Assembly: GCF_012689525.1 (NCBI RefSeq)
Contig: NZ_CP051515.1
Location: forward strand, 2,914,001 to 2,978,000
Length of the DNA stretch: 64,000 nt
Origin: Paraburkholderia aromaticivorans
GTDB taxonomy: Bacteria; Pseudomonadota; Gammaproteobacteria; Burkholderiales; Burkholderiaceae
Reading direction: 5' to 3'
Part shown: positions 9,149 to 17,940 of the stretch, piece after piece
Layout of the letters: each line of letters begins with the position of its first letter
Numbering within the stretch: position 1 is the first letter of the stretch
The notes under the pieces: generated by a model
What the model was told of the DNA's origin: nothing
The model's database searches: none
What the model saw: the letters and a program-made list of their open reading frames with translations, nothing else
Translations under genes and position numbers: made by a program

Positions 9149-10105
9149 TCAACGTTCGGCAACTCTGGCCATGTCCACGCCGGCCGCACCGTCGGCCGGC
9201 GGACTCCCTTGCGCGAACTCTTCACTCAGAAAGTCCACGCACACCCGCACCTTCGCCGACTGCGCGAGCCGCGCCGGATACACCGCCCACAGATTCGCCG
9301 GCTGCGTGACCTCGGGCAGCACCTGCTGCAACTGGCCGCTTTCGAGCAGTGGCCGCACGTCCCACATGGAACGCAACACGATGCCGCGTCCGGCCAGCGC
9401 CCACTCCACCGCTACTTCGCCGTGATTGGTCGACAACGGTCCCGTGACCTTGATCGAGACCGTCTCGCCGCGCACCGTCAAACGCCAGAGACCAAACGGA
9501 TGGTCGCGCTCCTTGATCGCCAGACACGCATGCGAGGACAGCTCGGCAAGCTGGCGCGGCGCGCCATGCCGCGCGAGGTAGCCGGGCGACGCGCACAGCA
9601 CGCGATGATTCGACGCGAGCCGCCGCGCGATCAGATGCGGCGCGATCTCGTCGCCGATGCGCACGTCCAGATCGAAGCCTTCGCCGCCCACATCGACGAG
9701 ACGGTCGAACAGATCGAGCCGCACGCTCAGTTGCGGATAGCGCTCGGAAAAGCGTGCGAGCGCGGGCGCGACGAAGCGCCGGCCGAAGCCGAAGCTGCTG
9801 GAAATGCGCAGCTTGCCGCCGGGAATGCGGCGCGTGGTGGAGACGTCTTCCACGAGTTGATCGACATCGTCGAGAATCTTTTCGGCCCACGTGTAGACGC
9901 GCTCGCCCGCTTCCGTGATGGCGACCCGGCGCGTGGAACGGTGCAATAAACGCGTACCGAGCGTAGTCTCGAGCACGTTGATGCGTTTGCTGACGTACGC
10001 CGCGGACACCGACAAGGCCTCCGCCGCCGCGCTGAAACTGGACTTGCGCGCCACTTCGCAAAACACGCGCAAATCGCCGAGATCGGGTGATGGGACGGCA
10101 TTCAT
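9149..10105 (-). CDS. LysR-family transcriptional regulator (DmlR-like)
   Basis: 318 residues with an N-terminal LysR HTH (about residues 5-65, DLRVFCEVARKSSFSAAAE then AYVSKRINVLE) and a C-terminal substrate-binding domain. The ATG at 10105 (MNAVPSPD) is preferred to an in-frame GTG 30 bp further up. It is divergent from a tartrate/D-malate dehydrogenase gene, the same layout as E. coli dmlR-dmlA, so it probably activates that gene in response to the hydroxyacid. It converges on the Lrp gene with a 53-bp gap. Confidence 0.85.
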   Translation of the reverse strand: MNAVPSPDLGDLRVFCEVARKSSFSAAAEALSVSAAYVSKRINVLETTLGTRLLHRSTRRVAITEAGERVYTWAEKILDDVDQLVEDVSTTRRIPGGKLRISSSFGFGRRFVAPALARFSERYPQLSVRLDLFDRLVDVGGEGFDLDVRIGDEIAPHLIARRLASNHRVLCASPGYLARHGAPRQLAELSSHACLAIKERDHPFGLWRLTVRGETVSIKVTGPLSTNHGEVAVEWALAGRGIVLRSMWDVRPLLESGQLQQVLPEVTQPANLWAVYPARLAQSAKVRVCVDFLSEEFAQGSPPADGAAGVDMARVAER

Positions 10106-10155
10106 AGGTGATGGATGGCAGCGGAGTTTGTACACGAAACGTGCACAGTGGCTTA

Positions 10156-10175
10156 ACTAAAGCGACCATTTTAGT
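10156..10175. promoter_or_regulatory. Palindromic operator candidate ACTAAA-N8-TTTAGT in divergent promoter
   Basis: A perfect 6-bp inverted repeat with an 8-bp spacer, lying 51 bp upstream of the LysR start and 66 bp upstream of the dehydrogenase start. Position and symmetry fit the primary binding site of the divergent LysR regulator. The identity of the binder is inferred. Confidence 0.45.
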
Positions 10176-10240
10176 CTCAAACAGCAGGAATAAAATAGCC
10201 ATTATCGAATCGTCCAGAAGCCCCAACGGAGGAGCACAAC

Positions 10241-11323
10241 ATGTCGAAGAAATATCGGATCGCAGTCATTCCCGGCGACGGCATCGGCGTCGAAGTCATG
10301 CCGGAAGCCATTCGCGTGCTGGAAGCGGTGAAAACGCGCTTCGGCATCGAGCTGGAGTATCAGCACATTGAATGGGCGAGCTGCGAGTACTACGCGAAGC
10401 ACGGCAAGATGATGCCGGACGACTGGAAAGCGCAACTGCAATCGGCCGACGCGATCCTGTTCGGCGCGGTCGGCTGGCCCGACACGGTGCCTGACCATAT
10501 TTCCCTGTGGGGCTCGCTGCTGAAGTTCCGCCGCGAATTCGACCAGTACATCAACCTGCGCCCGGCACGCCTCTTTGCCGGCGTGCCTTCGCCGCTCGCG
10601 GGCCGCAAGGCGGGCGACATCGACTTCTGGATCGTGCGTGAAAACACCGAGGGCGAGTACTCGTCGGTGGGCGGCGTGATGTTCGAAGGCACGGAGCGCG
10701 AATTCGTGCTGCAGGAGTCCGTCTTCACGCGGCACGGCAGCGAGCGCGTGCTGAAGTTCGCGTTCGATCTCGCGCAACGGCGTAAGCGCAAGAAGATCAC
10801 GGTGGCCACGAAGAGCAACGGCATCGCGATCAGCATGCCGTGGTGGGACAAAGTCGCGGCCGGCATCGCCGCGCAGTATCCGGACGTGACGTGGGACAAG
10901 CAGCACATCGACATTCTCTGCGCGCGCTTCGTGCTGAGCCCGGATCGCTTCGACGTGGTGGTGGCCACTAATCTGTTCGGCGACATCCTGTCCGATCTCG
11001 GCCCTGCCTGCACCGGCACGATCGGTCTCGCGCCGTCGAGCAATCTGAATCCGGACCGCAAGTTTCCCTCGCTGTTTGAACCGGTGCACGGCTCGGCGCC
11101 GGACATCGCCGGCAAGAACATCGCCAATCCGATCGCGATGATCTGGTCGGCCGCGATGATGCTCGACTTCCTCGGTAATCACGCCGGCAAGGAGCGCGAG
11201 GCGCACGACGCGATTCTCGCCGCGATCGAAGCGACGCTGGTGGAAGGCCCGCATACCGGCGACCTCGGCGGCAAGGCGAACACTACCGAAGTCGGCCAGG
11301 CGATCGCGGCAAAACTCGCCTGA
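10241..11323 (+). CDS. Tartrate dehydrogenase / D-malate decarboxylating dehydrogenase
   Basis: 360-residue beta-decarboxylating dehydrogenase of the isopropylmalate/isocitrate family, of the TtuC/DmlA type that oxidises D-malate and tartrate with NAD. Family blocks seen are IAVIPGDGIG at the N-terminus, FWIVRENTEGEYS (substrate-binding region), TKSNGI, NLFGDILSD (metal-binding aspartates) and the LFEPVHGSAPDIAGK nucleotide-binding stretch. A strong ribosome site (GGAGGA) precedes the ATG. It is followed after 33 bp by an aspartoacylase-like gene and then a cupin gene, probably one operon under the divergent LysR. Confidence 0.88.
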   Translation: MSKKYRIAVIPGDGIGVEVMPEAIRVLEAVKTRFGIELEYQHIEWASCEYYAKHGKMMPDDWKAQLQSADAILFGAVGWPDTVPDHISLWGSLLKFRREFDQYINLRPARLFAGVPSPLAGRKAGDIDFWIVRENTEGEYSSVGGVMFEGTEREFVLQESVFTRHGSERVLKFAFDLAQRRKRKKITVATKSNGIAISMPWWDKVAAGIAAQYPDVTWDKQHIDILCARFVLSPDRFDVVVATNLFGDILSDLGPACTGTIGLAPSSNLNPDRKFPSLFEPVHGSAPDIAGKNIANPIAMIWSAAMMLDFLGNHAGKEREAHDAILAAIEATLVEGPHTGDLGGKANTTEVGQAIAAKLA

Positions 11324-11356
11324 GTCTTTCGCTCACTCTCTGCCAGGACAACTCGT

Positions 11357-12346
11357 ATGAGCATGGAAGCCTACCCCATCGAAGTCGAATTCCCGGATAT
11401 TTCGGGCCACGAACAATCGGCGTCCGGCATCGCCTACGTCCATACGTTCGATTCGGGCGCGCCGGGTCCGCATGTGATGATCAATGCGCTCACGCACGGC
11501 AATGAAGTGTGCGGCGCGATCGTCGTCGACGAATTGCTGCGGCGTGGGTTGCGTCCGCGGCGTGGGCGTCTCACGCTGGCGTTCGCGAACGTCGCGGCGT
11601 ATCAGCGCTTCGATCCCGCGCAGCCCGATGCGGCCCGCTTCGTCGATCAGGATTTCAACCGCGTGTGGACCGCCGCGGTGCTCGACGACACCTCGGGCAC
11701 GTCCAGCGAATTGGAACGCGCGCGCGCGATGCGGCCGGTGATCGACACTGTCGACGCCCTGCTCGATCTGCATTCCATGCACGAGAAAAGCAAGCCGCTG
11801 ATCGTGGCGGGACCGCTGCAAAAAGGCATCGATCTCGCCGTGCGGCTCGGCACACCGGCCACCGTGATCTGCGATGAGGGCCATCCGGAAGGCCGCCGCA
11901 TGCGCGACTACGAAGGTTTCGGCGATGCGGCCAGCCAGAAAAACGCGCTGCTGATCGAATGCGGACAGCATTGGGAACAGAGCGCGGTTGCGGTCGCGCG
12001 CGACACCACCGCGCGTTTCCTGTTGCTGGCCGGCGTGGTCGACGAAGCGGATCTGCCGGCCGGCTGGCTCGCGCCGTTGCCGCCGGTGCAGCACATCGTC
12101 CGCGTGACGGAGCCGGTGGTGGCCAGCAGCATGGATTTTCGTTTCGCGGCGCCGTACACGGGTCTTGAGATCTTCGCCGAGGCCGGCGCCGTGATCGGCT
12201 GGTCCAACGGCGAGGCGGTCACCACGCCCTACGACAACTGCATGCTCGTCATGCCTTCGCTGCGGCAACTGCGGCCCGGCGTGACCGTCGTGCGGCTGGG
12301 CAAGATCGAGCAGACCGTGACGAACAACCCAACCAGCGGCCAGTGA
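11357..12346 (+). CDS. Succinylglutamate desuccinylase/aspartoacylase family zinc hydrolase
   Basis: 329 residues of the M14-like deacylase family that cleaves N-acyl amino acids. Probable zinc ligands are His47 and Glu50 (THGNE) and His139 (DLHSMHE). FNR at 100-102 matches the conserved substrate-binding Asn-Arg. A late EAGAVIGWSNG segment fits the C-terminal barrel-like extension of the family. It lies between the tartrate-type dehydrogenase and a cupin gene in the same direction. The acyl substrate is unknown. Confidence 0.8.
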   Translation: MSMEAYPIEVEFPDISGHEQSASGIAYVHTFDSGAPGPHVMINALTHGNEVCGAIVVDELLRRGLRPRRGRLTLAFANVAAYQRFDPAQPDAARFVDQDFNRVWTAAVLDDTSGTSSELERARAMRPVIDTVDALLDLHSMHEKSKPLIVAGPLQKGIDLAVRLGTPATVICDEGHPEGRRMRDYEGFGDAASQKNALLIECGQHWEQSAVAVARDTTARFLLLAGVVDEADLPAGWLAPLPPVQHIVRVTEPVVASSMDFRFAAPYTGLEIFAEAGAVIGWSNGEAVTTPYDNCMLVMPSLRQLRPGVTVVRLGKIEQTVTNNPTSGQ

Positions 12347-12380
12347 AACGGCCCGTGCACACTCAAAAGGTAACGTGAAG

Positions 12381-12725
12381 ATGAAGGTACAGCAGCTCAA
12401 GCAAAGCGTGAATCTGCAGAATCTCGAAGACTGGGGCACGGCCGGACTGCCCGGCACGACCCCGATTCAGGTGTCGGGCGTGCAACGCGTCATCAAGGGC
12501 AGCGAATCCATCGACACCGGCATTTTTGAATGCACCGCCGGTACTTACCGCCGCTCGGTCAAGCAGGCCGAGGTGATGCACTTCATTGCGGGACGCGGAC
12601 GCTTCACGCCCGATAACGAGGAGACCATCCACTTTCAAAGCGGCGATACGCTGTTCTTTGAAGCCAACACCGAAGGGCTTTGGGAAGTCGAGGAAACGAT
12701 GCGTAAGGTCTATGTGATTTTCTGA
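12381..12725 (+). CDS. Small cupin-domain protein (EutQ/DUF861-like)
   Basis: 114 residues forming a single cupin barrel. The central block VMHFIAGRGRFTPD and the later SGDTLFFEANTEGLWEVEE match the two cupin motifs of DUF861-type proteins. The ATG at 12381 is chosen over a GTG six bases upstream because AAAGG then has a normal 10-base spacing. It is the third gene of the tartrate-type operon. It may bind or isomerise a small acid, but no function can be assigned. Confidence 0.72.
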   Translation: MKVQQLKQSVNLQNLEDWGTAGLPGTTPIQVSGVQRVIKGSESIDTGIFECTAGTYRRSVKQAEVMHFIAGRGRFTPDNEETIHFQSGDTLFFEANTEGLWEVEETMRKVYVIF

Positions 12726-13010
12726 ACGCCACGTCATACGTTGCACCGAGCGCCGGGCCGCACCGCACTGAACCTCCGAGGCCGGCGCCTCCTCTCTTTC
12801 CCCCGCCAAATCCAGACGCGCGCCACCGCCACTCCGGCCATTCGCGCTGCCTTTCAGCACCCTCCGTTAATCTTTGCGCAGCGGCCACAGCATCGGGTAA
12901 TCCCGCGTTGTTCCGCTGTTGTCGTCCTGCTTACAATCCAAGTCCGTTCGCATAAAGAATCAGCGTTCTTATTATGAACATTTTCATGTCGCGTCCATTG
13001 CACGCCGTCC

Positions 13011-13061
13011 TTGGCGCGCAGCCACTTCGCCGTCGGCGTGGGCATCATGCACGGCTTCTAA
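13011..13061 (+). pseudogene. Possible remnant of an outer-membrane porin C-terminus
   Basis: One frame reads LARSHFAVGVGIMHGF and then stops at TAA 13059-13061. Alternating hydrophobic residues ending in a terminal Phe are the signature of the last beta-strand of Gram-negative porins. Upstream of it the frame loses similarity, and no full porin gene is present. A terminator-like hairpin follows 26 bp on, as it would after a real gene. This is a short match, so chance remains possible. Confidence 0.3.
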
Positions 13062-13087
13062 AACAGCGCGCGATCGTATAAAAACAA

Positions 13088-13110
13088 AAGGCTCGTTCCC
13101 GCGAGCCTTT
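13088..13110 (+). terminator. Hairpin with 8-bp perfect stem, terminator-like
   Basis: AAGGCTCG pairs with CGAGCCTT around a 6-base loop. A and T tracts flank it on both sides; the longer T tract lies on the minus-strand reading. It sits in the 5' leader region of the MFS gene (start 13137) and is best explained as the old terminator of a lost gene, or as a leader hairpin. Confidence 0.5.
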
Positions 13111-13136
13111 GCTTATTCAGCAGTAAGGAGACCGCC

Positions 13137-14495
13137 ATGAACCGCAGCACCGCTGTGAACGTTCAGACATTTATCAATGAACATCCCTTTTCGCCGTTCC
13201 AGTGGCTCATCTTCTTCATGTGTTTCGTCATCGTCCTGCTGGACGGTTTTGACACGGCCGCGATCGGCTTCATTGCGCCTTCGCTGATCGCCGAATGGGG
13301 CATCACCAGACCGGCGCTCGCGCCCGTGCTGAGCGCGGCGCTGTTCGGCCTCGCCTGCGGCGCGCTCGGCTCGGGACCGCTGTCCGACCGGCTCGGGCGA
13401 CGTTCGCTGCTGCTCGGCTCGGTGCTGCTGTTCGGCGTGGCGTGCCTCGGCTCCTCCTTCTCGACCAGCATCGAACAACTGACGACACTGCGTTTCATCA
13501 CCGGCGTCGGTCTTGGCGCAGCCATGCCGAACGCCGTGACGATGATGGGCGAATACTGCCCGGATCGCCGCCGCGCGACGGTGATCAACCTGATGTTTTG
13601 CGGCTTCCCGCTCGGCGCCGCGTTCGGCGGGTTCCTTGCGGCGTGGATGATTCCGCATTTCGGCTGGCGCAGCGTGCTGCTGCTCGGCGGCATCACGCCG
13701 CTTCTGCTCCTGGTCGTGCTGGCGATCAAGATGCCAGAATCGGTGCGCTACATGGTGGCCAACAGCCAGCCGGTCGAACGGATTCGCGCGGCGCTCGCGC
13801 GCATTTCGAGCGAAGCGGCGCAAGCGGGCAGTTTCATCATGACCGAAACCGCGCCGCAAACCGGCGGCAAAGGCGCGGCGGTGGTGCTGTCGCGCTCGTA
13901 CATCATCGGTTCCGTGATGCTGTGGGTCGCCTATTTCATGGGTCTCGTGATTTTTTACGCGTCGATCAACTGGATGCCGATCCTGCTGAAGGACGCCGGA
14001 CTCACGCCGCAACGCGCGACGTTGATTTCCGCGCTGTTCCCGCTCGGCGGCGTGGGCGCCGTGCTGTGCGGCGTGCTGATGGACCGCTTCAACGCGAACC
14101 GCATCATCGCGGCCTGTTATGCGTTGACCGCCGTCAGCGTGTACTTCATCGGCCAGGCGGTGGGCAACGTGGGCGCGCTGGTGTTCATCGTGTTCGTCGC
14201 CGGCGTGTTGATGAATACCGCGCAATCGTCGATGCCGGCGCTCGCCGCCGCGTTCTACCCGACCGAAGGCCGCGGCACGGGCGTGGCGTGGATGCTCGGC
14301 ATCGGGCGCTTCGGCGGGATTGCCGGCTCGTTCCTCGTGGCCGAACTGACGCGCCGCCACTTTTCGTTCGCGGGCATCTTCGCGATGGTCGCGGTGGCGG
14401 GTCTGATTTCGTGCGTGGCTTTGCTGATCAAGCAGGCGGCACGGCCGCATGTGTCGAACGTGGGCGCGCCGAAGGCGGAGTCGTTCGGGCACTGA
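13137..14495 (+). CDS. MFS transporter, aromatic acid:H+ symporter (AAHS) family
   Basis: 452 residues with twelve predicted transmembrane helices. Inner-membrane proton symporter. The TM1 motif LLDGFDTAAIG with its DGFD is characteristic of the AAHS family (PcaK, BenK, MhpT types), and the loop after TM2 has GPLSDRLGRRS, the MFS signature. AAGGAG precedes the ATG. It appears monocistronic, with a terminator at 14547. No aromatic catabolic enzyme is adjacent, so it may serve a pathway elsewhere. The ligand is inferred only at family level. Confidence 0.88.
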   Translation: MNRSTAVNVQTFINEHPFSPFQWLIFFMCFVIVLLDGFDTAAIGFIAPSLIAEWGITRPALAPVLSAALFGLACGALGSGPLSDRLGRRSLLLGSVLLFGVACLGSSFSTSIEQLTTLRFITGVGLGAAMPNAVTMMGEYCPDRRRATVINLMFCGFPLGAAFGGFLAAWMIPHFGWRSVLLLGGITPLLLLVVLAIKMPESVRYMVANSQPVERIRAALARISSEAAQAGSFIMTETAPQTGGKGAAVVLSRSYIIGSVMLWVAYFMGLVIFYASINWMPILLKDAGLTPQRATLISALFPLGGVGAVLCGVLMDRFNANRIIAACYALTAVSVYFIGQAVGNVGALVFIVFVAGVLMNTAQSSMPALAAAFYPTEGRGTGVAWMLGIGRFGGIAGSFLVAELTRRHFSFAGIFAMVAVAGLISCVALLIKQAARPHVSNVGAPKAESFGH

Positions 14496-14546
14496 GCATG
14501 CGAGGCGCCCCGCAGCGGGTGCGCCGGATGATCTGATGGTTGTTTG

Positions 14547-14572
14547 AAGCCGCCCTTCGAGGCGGCTTTTTC
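14547..14572 (+). terminator. Rho-independent terminator after the MFS gene
   Basis: AAGCCGCC pairs with GGCGGCTT around a 6-base loop and is followed by a T-rich run. It lies 51 bp past the MFS stop codon, on the same strand. Confidence 0.8.
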
Positions 14573-14706
14573 TTTGCAGCGTCGAGTGAAAAAACGCCGC
14601 CCGTCACTTCCCGATAAACTACGCGCTTGTTGACCCGTTTCGGTTGCCGCGGTGGTAGATGCCAGCGCTTTCGCACCGTTGCTCATCTAACCACAGGATT
14701 CAGGGA

Positions 14707-15027
14707 ATGAAACGCGTAGTCGTCTCCGCGCTGCTTGCGGTGTGCCTCGCGCAACCGGCCGCTCAGGCCGTTGCACAAACCGTCAGCAATCAATGCTTCG
14801 CGATCGGCGATATCGCCGGGCAGGTCGCCTCGTGGCGCGCGCACAAAAAGACCAAGGCGCAAGCGCTCGATCAGGCGGCCAAGTACTACAAGGATGCGGC
14901 TGACCGGCAAGCGGTCAGCGCCATCATCGAGAAGATCTACAGCCCGGACGCGCCGCGCATGACGCCGGATCAGGCCAGCATGGCATTCACGTCGGACTGC
15001 GCGAACCATAAGGCGCAGACGCAATAG
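14707..15027 (+). CDS. Small exported protein of unknown function
   Basis: 106 residues. The N-terminal 23 or so (MKRVVVSALLAVCLAQPAAQA) form a clear Sec signal peptide with cleavage near QAVAQ-T. The mature part is about 80 residues, helical and charged, with two cysteines (about residues 32 and 98) that could form a disulfide in the periplasm. I do not recognise the family. The ATG at 14707, with AGGA upstream, is preferred to an upstream alternative because the signal peptide begins there. It converges on the beta-galactosidase gene with a 40-bp gap. Confidence 0.72.
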   Translation: MKRVVVSALLAVCLAQPAAQAVAQTVSNQCFAIGDIAGQVASWRAHKKTKAQALDQAAKYYKDAADRQAVSAIIEKIYSPDAPRMTPDQASMAFTSDCANHKAQTQ

Positions 15028-15067
15028 CGCCTGCACCTTCCATCCAACCTGCGGGGTGGGCGTGCAT

Positions 15068-17032
15068 TCAGGCGCGCTTCCACGCGCAGACATCGCCCGT
15101 TTTCAGCAGCGCATTGCCGAGCACGAACGTCGCCTGGGCCGGCGCCGGGGCATGCACGGACTCCGCGCCGAAATTGAACGCAAAGGTCAGATCGCCGCGC
15201 CGCCGAATGCGCAAGCCGTCCGCCAATAGCTGCGTCTCGATGCCGGCCTCGCGCGCCGCCTGTTGCAATACCGTGCGATGCAACGCATGCGACAACCAGC
15301 CCGCCACATAGCGAACCCTGCCCTGCGAGAGAATCGCCGGCCACGTGTCGTCGAACTGCGCGTCGATATGCGTGTCGCCATTGGCCCGCACGTGCTCGCG
15401 CCAATGCATCGCCACACCATCCGTGCCGTCGATCGACACCGCGGGCGTCAGCGTGGGCCGCAGCGTTTCGACTTCGAGCACCTGCATCGGCAGAACGCGT
15501 TGCAAGGCGCCGGGCGGCAGCGTGGAAGGAATCGCGAAGCTGTCGGTTTTCGAGCCGCTGCGCGGGCCGAAAACCCATTGCGCTTCGCTCTGCTCGATCT
15601 GATGGACGAGCGCGTCGTCGATCACGGCGATGCTCGGCACGACCACCATGGCATAGCCCGTTAGATCCGCGCGGCTCGACACGATATCCACGTCGAGGCC
15701 GAGTTCGCGCAACGACTCGTAGTAGTCGAACGCCAGCGTCTGATAGTCGAAGGTCTTGCCATGGCGCTGAATCTCGAACATCCACTGCGTCTCGTAGTCG
15801 AATACGAGCGCAACGGAAGCGCGCGACGGCACGCCAAGTTCCATCAACTCGCGCGAAGCGGCAATCTCGCGCGCCGCCTGCTGCACTTCGAGGCCCCCCG
15901 GCGACAGTTCGTTGTTCGGCAGATTGAGCCCGGAATGCATCTGCTCCTGCGCATACGGACACTGACGCCAGCGGAAATACGACACCAGTTCCGCGCCGTG
16001 CGCGAACGCCTCATAGGCCCACAGCCGGACCATGCCTTTCGCCGGCACCGGATTCCACGGCGCCCAGTTGACCGGCCCGGCTTGCTGCTCCATCACCCAG
16101 AAACGGCCGCTGCCGATCGCCCGATAGCGGTCATGGTCGAACGCGGAAACATCGGGATGCGCAGTGCGCGCATAACGCGCCTTCTGCTCGTCAGGCAACG
16201 CGATCGATTCGGTGCGCGCGATCGGATAGCTGTCCCACGCGGCGACATCGATTGCATTGTCTTTGGCGAAGCGGTAGTGATCGAAGGTCGTGAAAAAGCC
16301 CATGAAGTTGTGCAGCAAGTCCGCCGATGGCGCATGCTCGCGCAACACATCGATCTGCTCGCGATGAAAACTCGCCACCTCGTCCGACATGAAGCGGCGG
16401 AAGTCGAGCAGATGAATCGGATTGGCGTCGGTGGGCGTGAGGTTCGGCAAGCCGATTGCTTCGAACGACGGATACTCCATGCTCCAGAACACGTTGCCCC
16501 ACGCGTCGTTGAGCGTCTCGACGGTCTCGTAGCGGCGCCGCAGCCATTTATGAAAGTGTTCGAGCGCGGCAGGCGAATAGCTGGGCACGGTATCGTGACA
16601 GCCGAGTTCGTTATCGGTCTGCCACGCGACGATGGAAGCATGCCGTCCGTAGCGCTGCGCCATCGCCGTGACGAATCGCACGCACTCGCGCCGGTAGGTT
16701 TCGCTGGATATATCGTAGTGACGGCGTGAACCGAAATTCCAGCGCGTGCCATCGGCGCGCACCGGCAGTACTTCCGGGTATGCGTCGATCAGCCACTTCG
16801 GCGGCGACGCGGTCGGCGTGCCGAGCACGAGCTTCAATCCCGCGGCGGCCAGCGTGGCGACAGCTTCATCGAGCCACTCCCACTCGAATTCGCCGGCGCG
16901 CGGCTCCATCCGGCTCCACGCGAATTCAGCGATCCGCACGTGCGTGATGCCGAGCTCGACCATACGTTTCGCGTCGTCGGCCCACATCGTGCGCGGCCAT
17001 TGTTCCGGGTAGTAACACACACCAAGTTGCAT
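15068..17032 (-). CDS. Beta-galactosidase, glycoside hydrolase family 42
   Basis: 654 residues, the usual GH42 length. Retaining cytoplasmic enzyme that splits beta-galactosides. The proposed acid/base is Glu142 in QTDNELG and the nucleophile Glu315 in WVMEQQAG, each in its GH42 context. The N-terminal MQLGVCYYPEQWP is also family-typical. There is no signal peptide, so substrate must be imported, and an ABC sugar importer is encoded directly upstream in the same operon (38-bp gap). Control is probably by the LacI repressor at the far end of the operon. Confidence 0.92.
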   Translation of the reverse strand: MQLGVCYYPEQWPRTMWADDAKRMVELGITHVRIAEFAWSRMEPRAGEFEWEWLDEAVATLAAAGLKLVLGTPTASPPKWLIDAYPEVLPVRADGTRWNFGSRRHYDISSETYRRECVRFVTAMAQRYGRHASIVAWQTDNELGCHDTVPSYSPAALEHFHKWLRRRYETVETLNDAWGNVFWSMEYPSFEAIGLPNLTPTDANPIHLLDFRRFMSDEVASFHREQIDVLREHAPSADLLHNFMGFFTTFDHYRFAKDNAIDVAAWDSYPIARTESIALPDEQKARYARTAHPDVSAFDHDRYRAIGSGRFWVMEQQAGPVNWAPWNPVPAKGMVRLWAYEAFAHGAELVSYFRWRQCPYAQEQMHSGLNLPNNELSPGGLEVQQAAREIAASRELMELGVPSRASVALVFDYETQWMFEIQRHGKTFDYQTLAFDYYESLRELGLDVDIVSSRADLTGYAMVVVPSIAVIDDALVHQIEQSEAQWVFGPRSGSKTDSFAIPSTLPPGALQRVLPMQVLEVETLRPTLTPAVSIDGTDGVAMHWREHVRANGDTHIDAQFDDTWPAILSQGRVRYVAGWLSHALHRTVLQQAAREAGIETQLLADGLRIRRRGDLTFAFNFGAESVHAPAPAQATFVLGNALLKTGDVCAWKRA

Positions 17033-17069
17033 GAGAAAGTCTCGTTGTTAGATGACGTCGAACAGGCGC

Positions 17070-17921
17070 TCAGCCCTTGCTTGCACCGAAGGTCAGACCG
17101 GCGACGAAATGCTTCTGCATCGCGAAGAACATCAGCACGGAAGGCAACGCGGCCAGCACCGAACCCGCCGCGACCAGATTCCACGCGGTCGTCCATTGGC
17201 CCTTGAGCGCCGCGACGCCCACCGTGATCGGTGCGGCGTCGTCGCCTTGCGTGAGACACAGCGCCCAGAAGTAGTCGTTCCACACGAACGTGAACACCAG
17301 AATGCCGAGCGCGGCGAGCGCGGGCCGGATCAACGGCAGCACGATGCGCAGGTAGATGGTCCATTCGCTCGCGCCTTCCACGCGCGCGGCCTCGATCATT
17401 TCGAAGGGCAGTTGCTTGATGAAATTGCGCAGAAAGAGCGTGCAAAAACCGGTCTGAAACGACACGTGGAAAATCACCAACGCCCACACGCTGTTGAAGA
17501 GTCCGACCTTCAATGCCATGTCGCGCACCGGGATCATCAGGATCTGGATCGGCACGAAATTGCCCGCGACGAACGCGAACAACACCGCCGTATTGCCCGG
17601 AAACCGATACGTCGCTAGAGCGAAGCCCGCCATCGACGCCAGCACGATCGCGCCGATCACCGAAGGCACCGTGATCAGCACGCTATTGGCGAAGTAATGC
17701 AGCATCGGCGTTTGCGTCAGCGCGGCGCCGTAGTTTTCGATCAGCGCGAAGTGTTTCGGCCAACCCCAGTAATCGCCTTGCGAAAGCTCGTCGGAAGAAC
17801 GGATCGACGTGACGAGCACGGCCAGCATCGGCAGCAGCCATATGAGCAGCGCGATGGGCAGCGACGCTTTGTAGAGCCTGCGATTAAGCGGTTTCCAGCG
17901 TTCGACGGGAAGCGGATACAT
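17070..17921 (-). CDS. Carbohydrate ABC transporter permease (MalG type)
   Basis: 283 residues and about six transmembrane helices. Inner-membrane subunit of a sugar importer of the MalFG class. The ATPase-docking EAA loop is seen as EAARVEGASEWTIYLRIVLPL (about residues 187-207). The ATG at 17921 is chosen with GGAG upstream, and an earlier in-frame start has no family similarity. It sits 19 bp after the other permease gene and 37 bp before the GH42 gene. Confidence 0.9.
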   Translation of the reverse strand: MYPLPVERWKPLNRRLYKASLPIALLIWLLPMLAVLVTSIRSSDELSQGDYWGWPKHFALIENYGAALTQTPMLHYFANSVLITVPSVIGAIVLASMAGFALATYRFPGNTAVLFAFVAGNFVPIQILMIPVRDMALKVGLFNSVWALVIFHVSFQTGFCTLFLRNFIKQLPFEMIEAARVEGASEWTIYLRIVLPLIRPALAALGILVFTFVWNDYFWALCLTQGDDAAPITVGVAALKGQWTTAWNLVAAGSVLAALPSVLMFFAMQKHFVAGLTFGASKG

Positions 17922-17940
17922 GACGCGTAACTCCTGGAGA

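Larger units (their letters stand above)
12726..13136 (+). other. 411-bp intergenic region before the MFS gene
   Basis: No intact gene is seen. The first 250 bp show nothing clear. The last part holds a short reading frame ending in an outer-membrane-protein-like C-terminus (13011-13061) and a strong hairpin (13088-13109), then AAGGAG before the MFS start. A 73-codon frame across 12919-13140 has no codon or domain support. Confidence 0.5.

Noticed and set aside
12919..13140. 73-codon frame in the gap before the MFS gene
   Set aside because: It overlaps the MFS start, has no ribosome site and no recognised sequence; the other frame with a porin-like tail is a better, though weak, reading.
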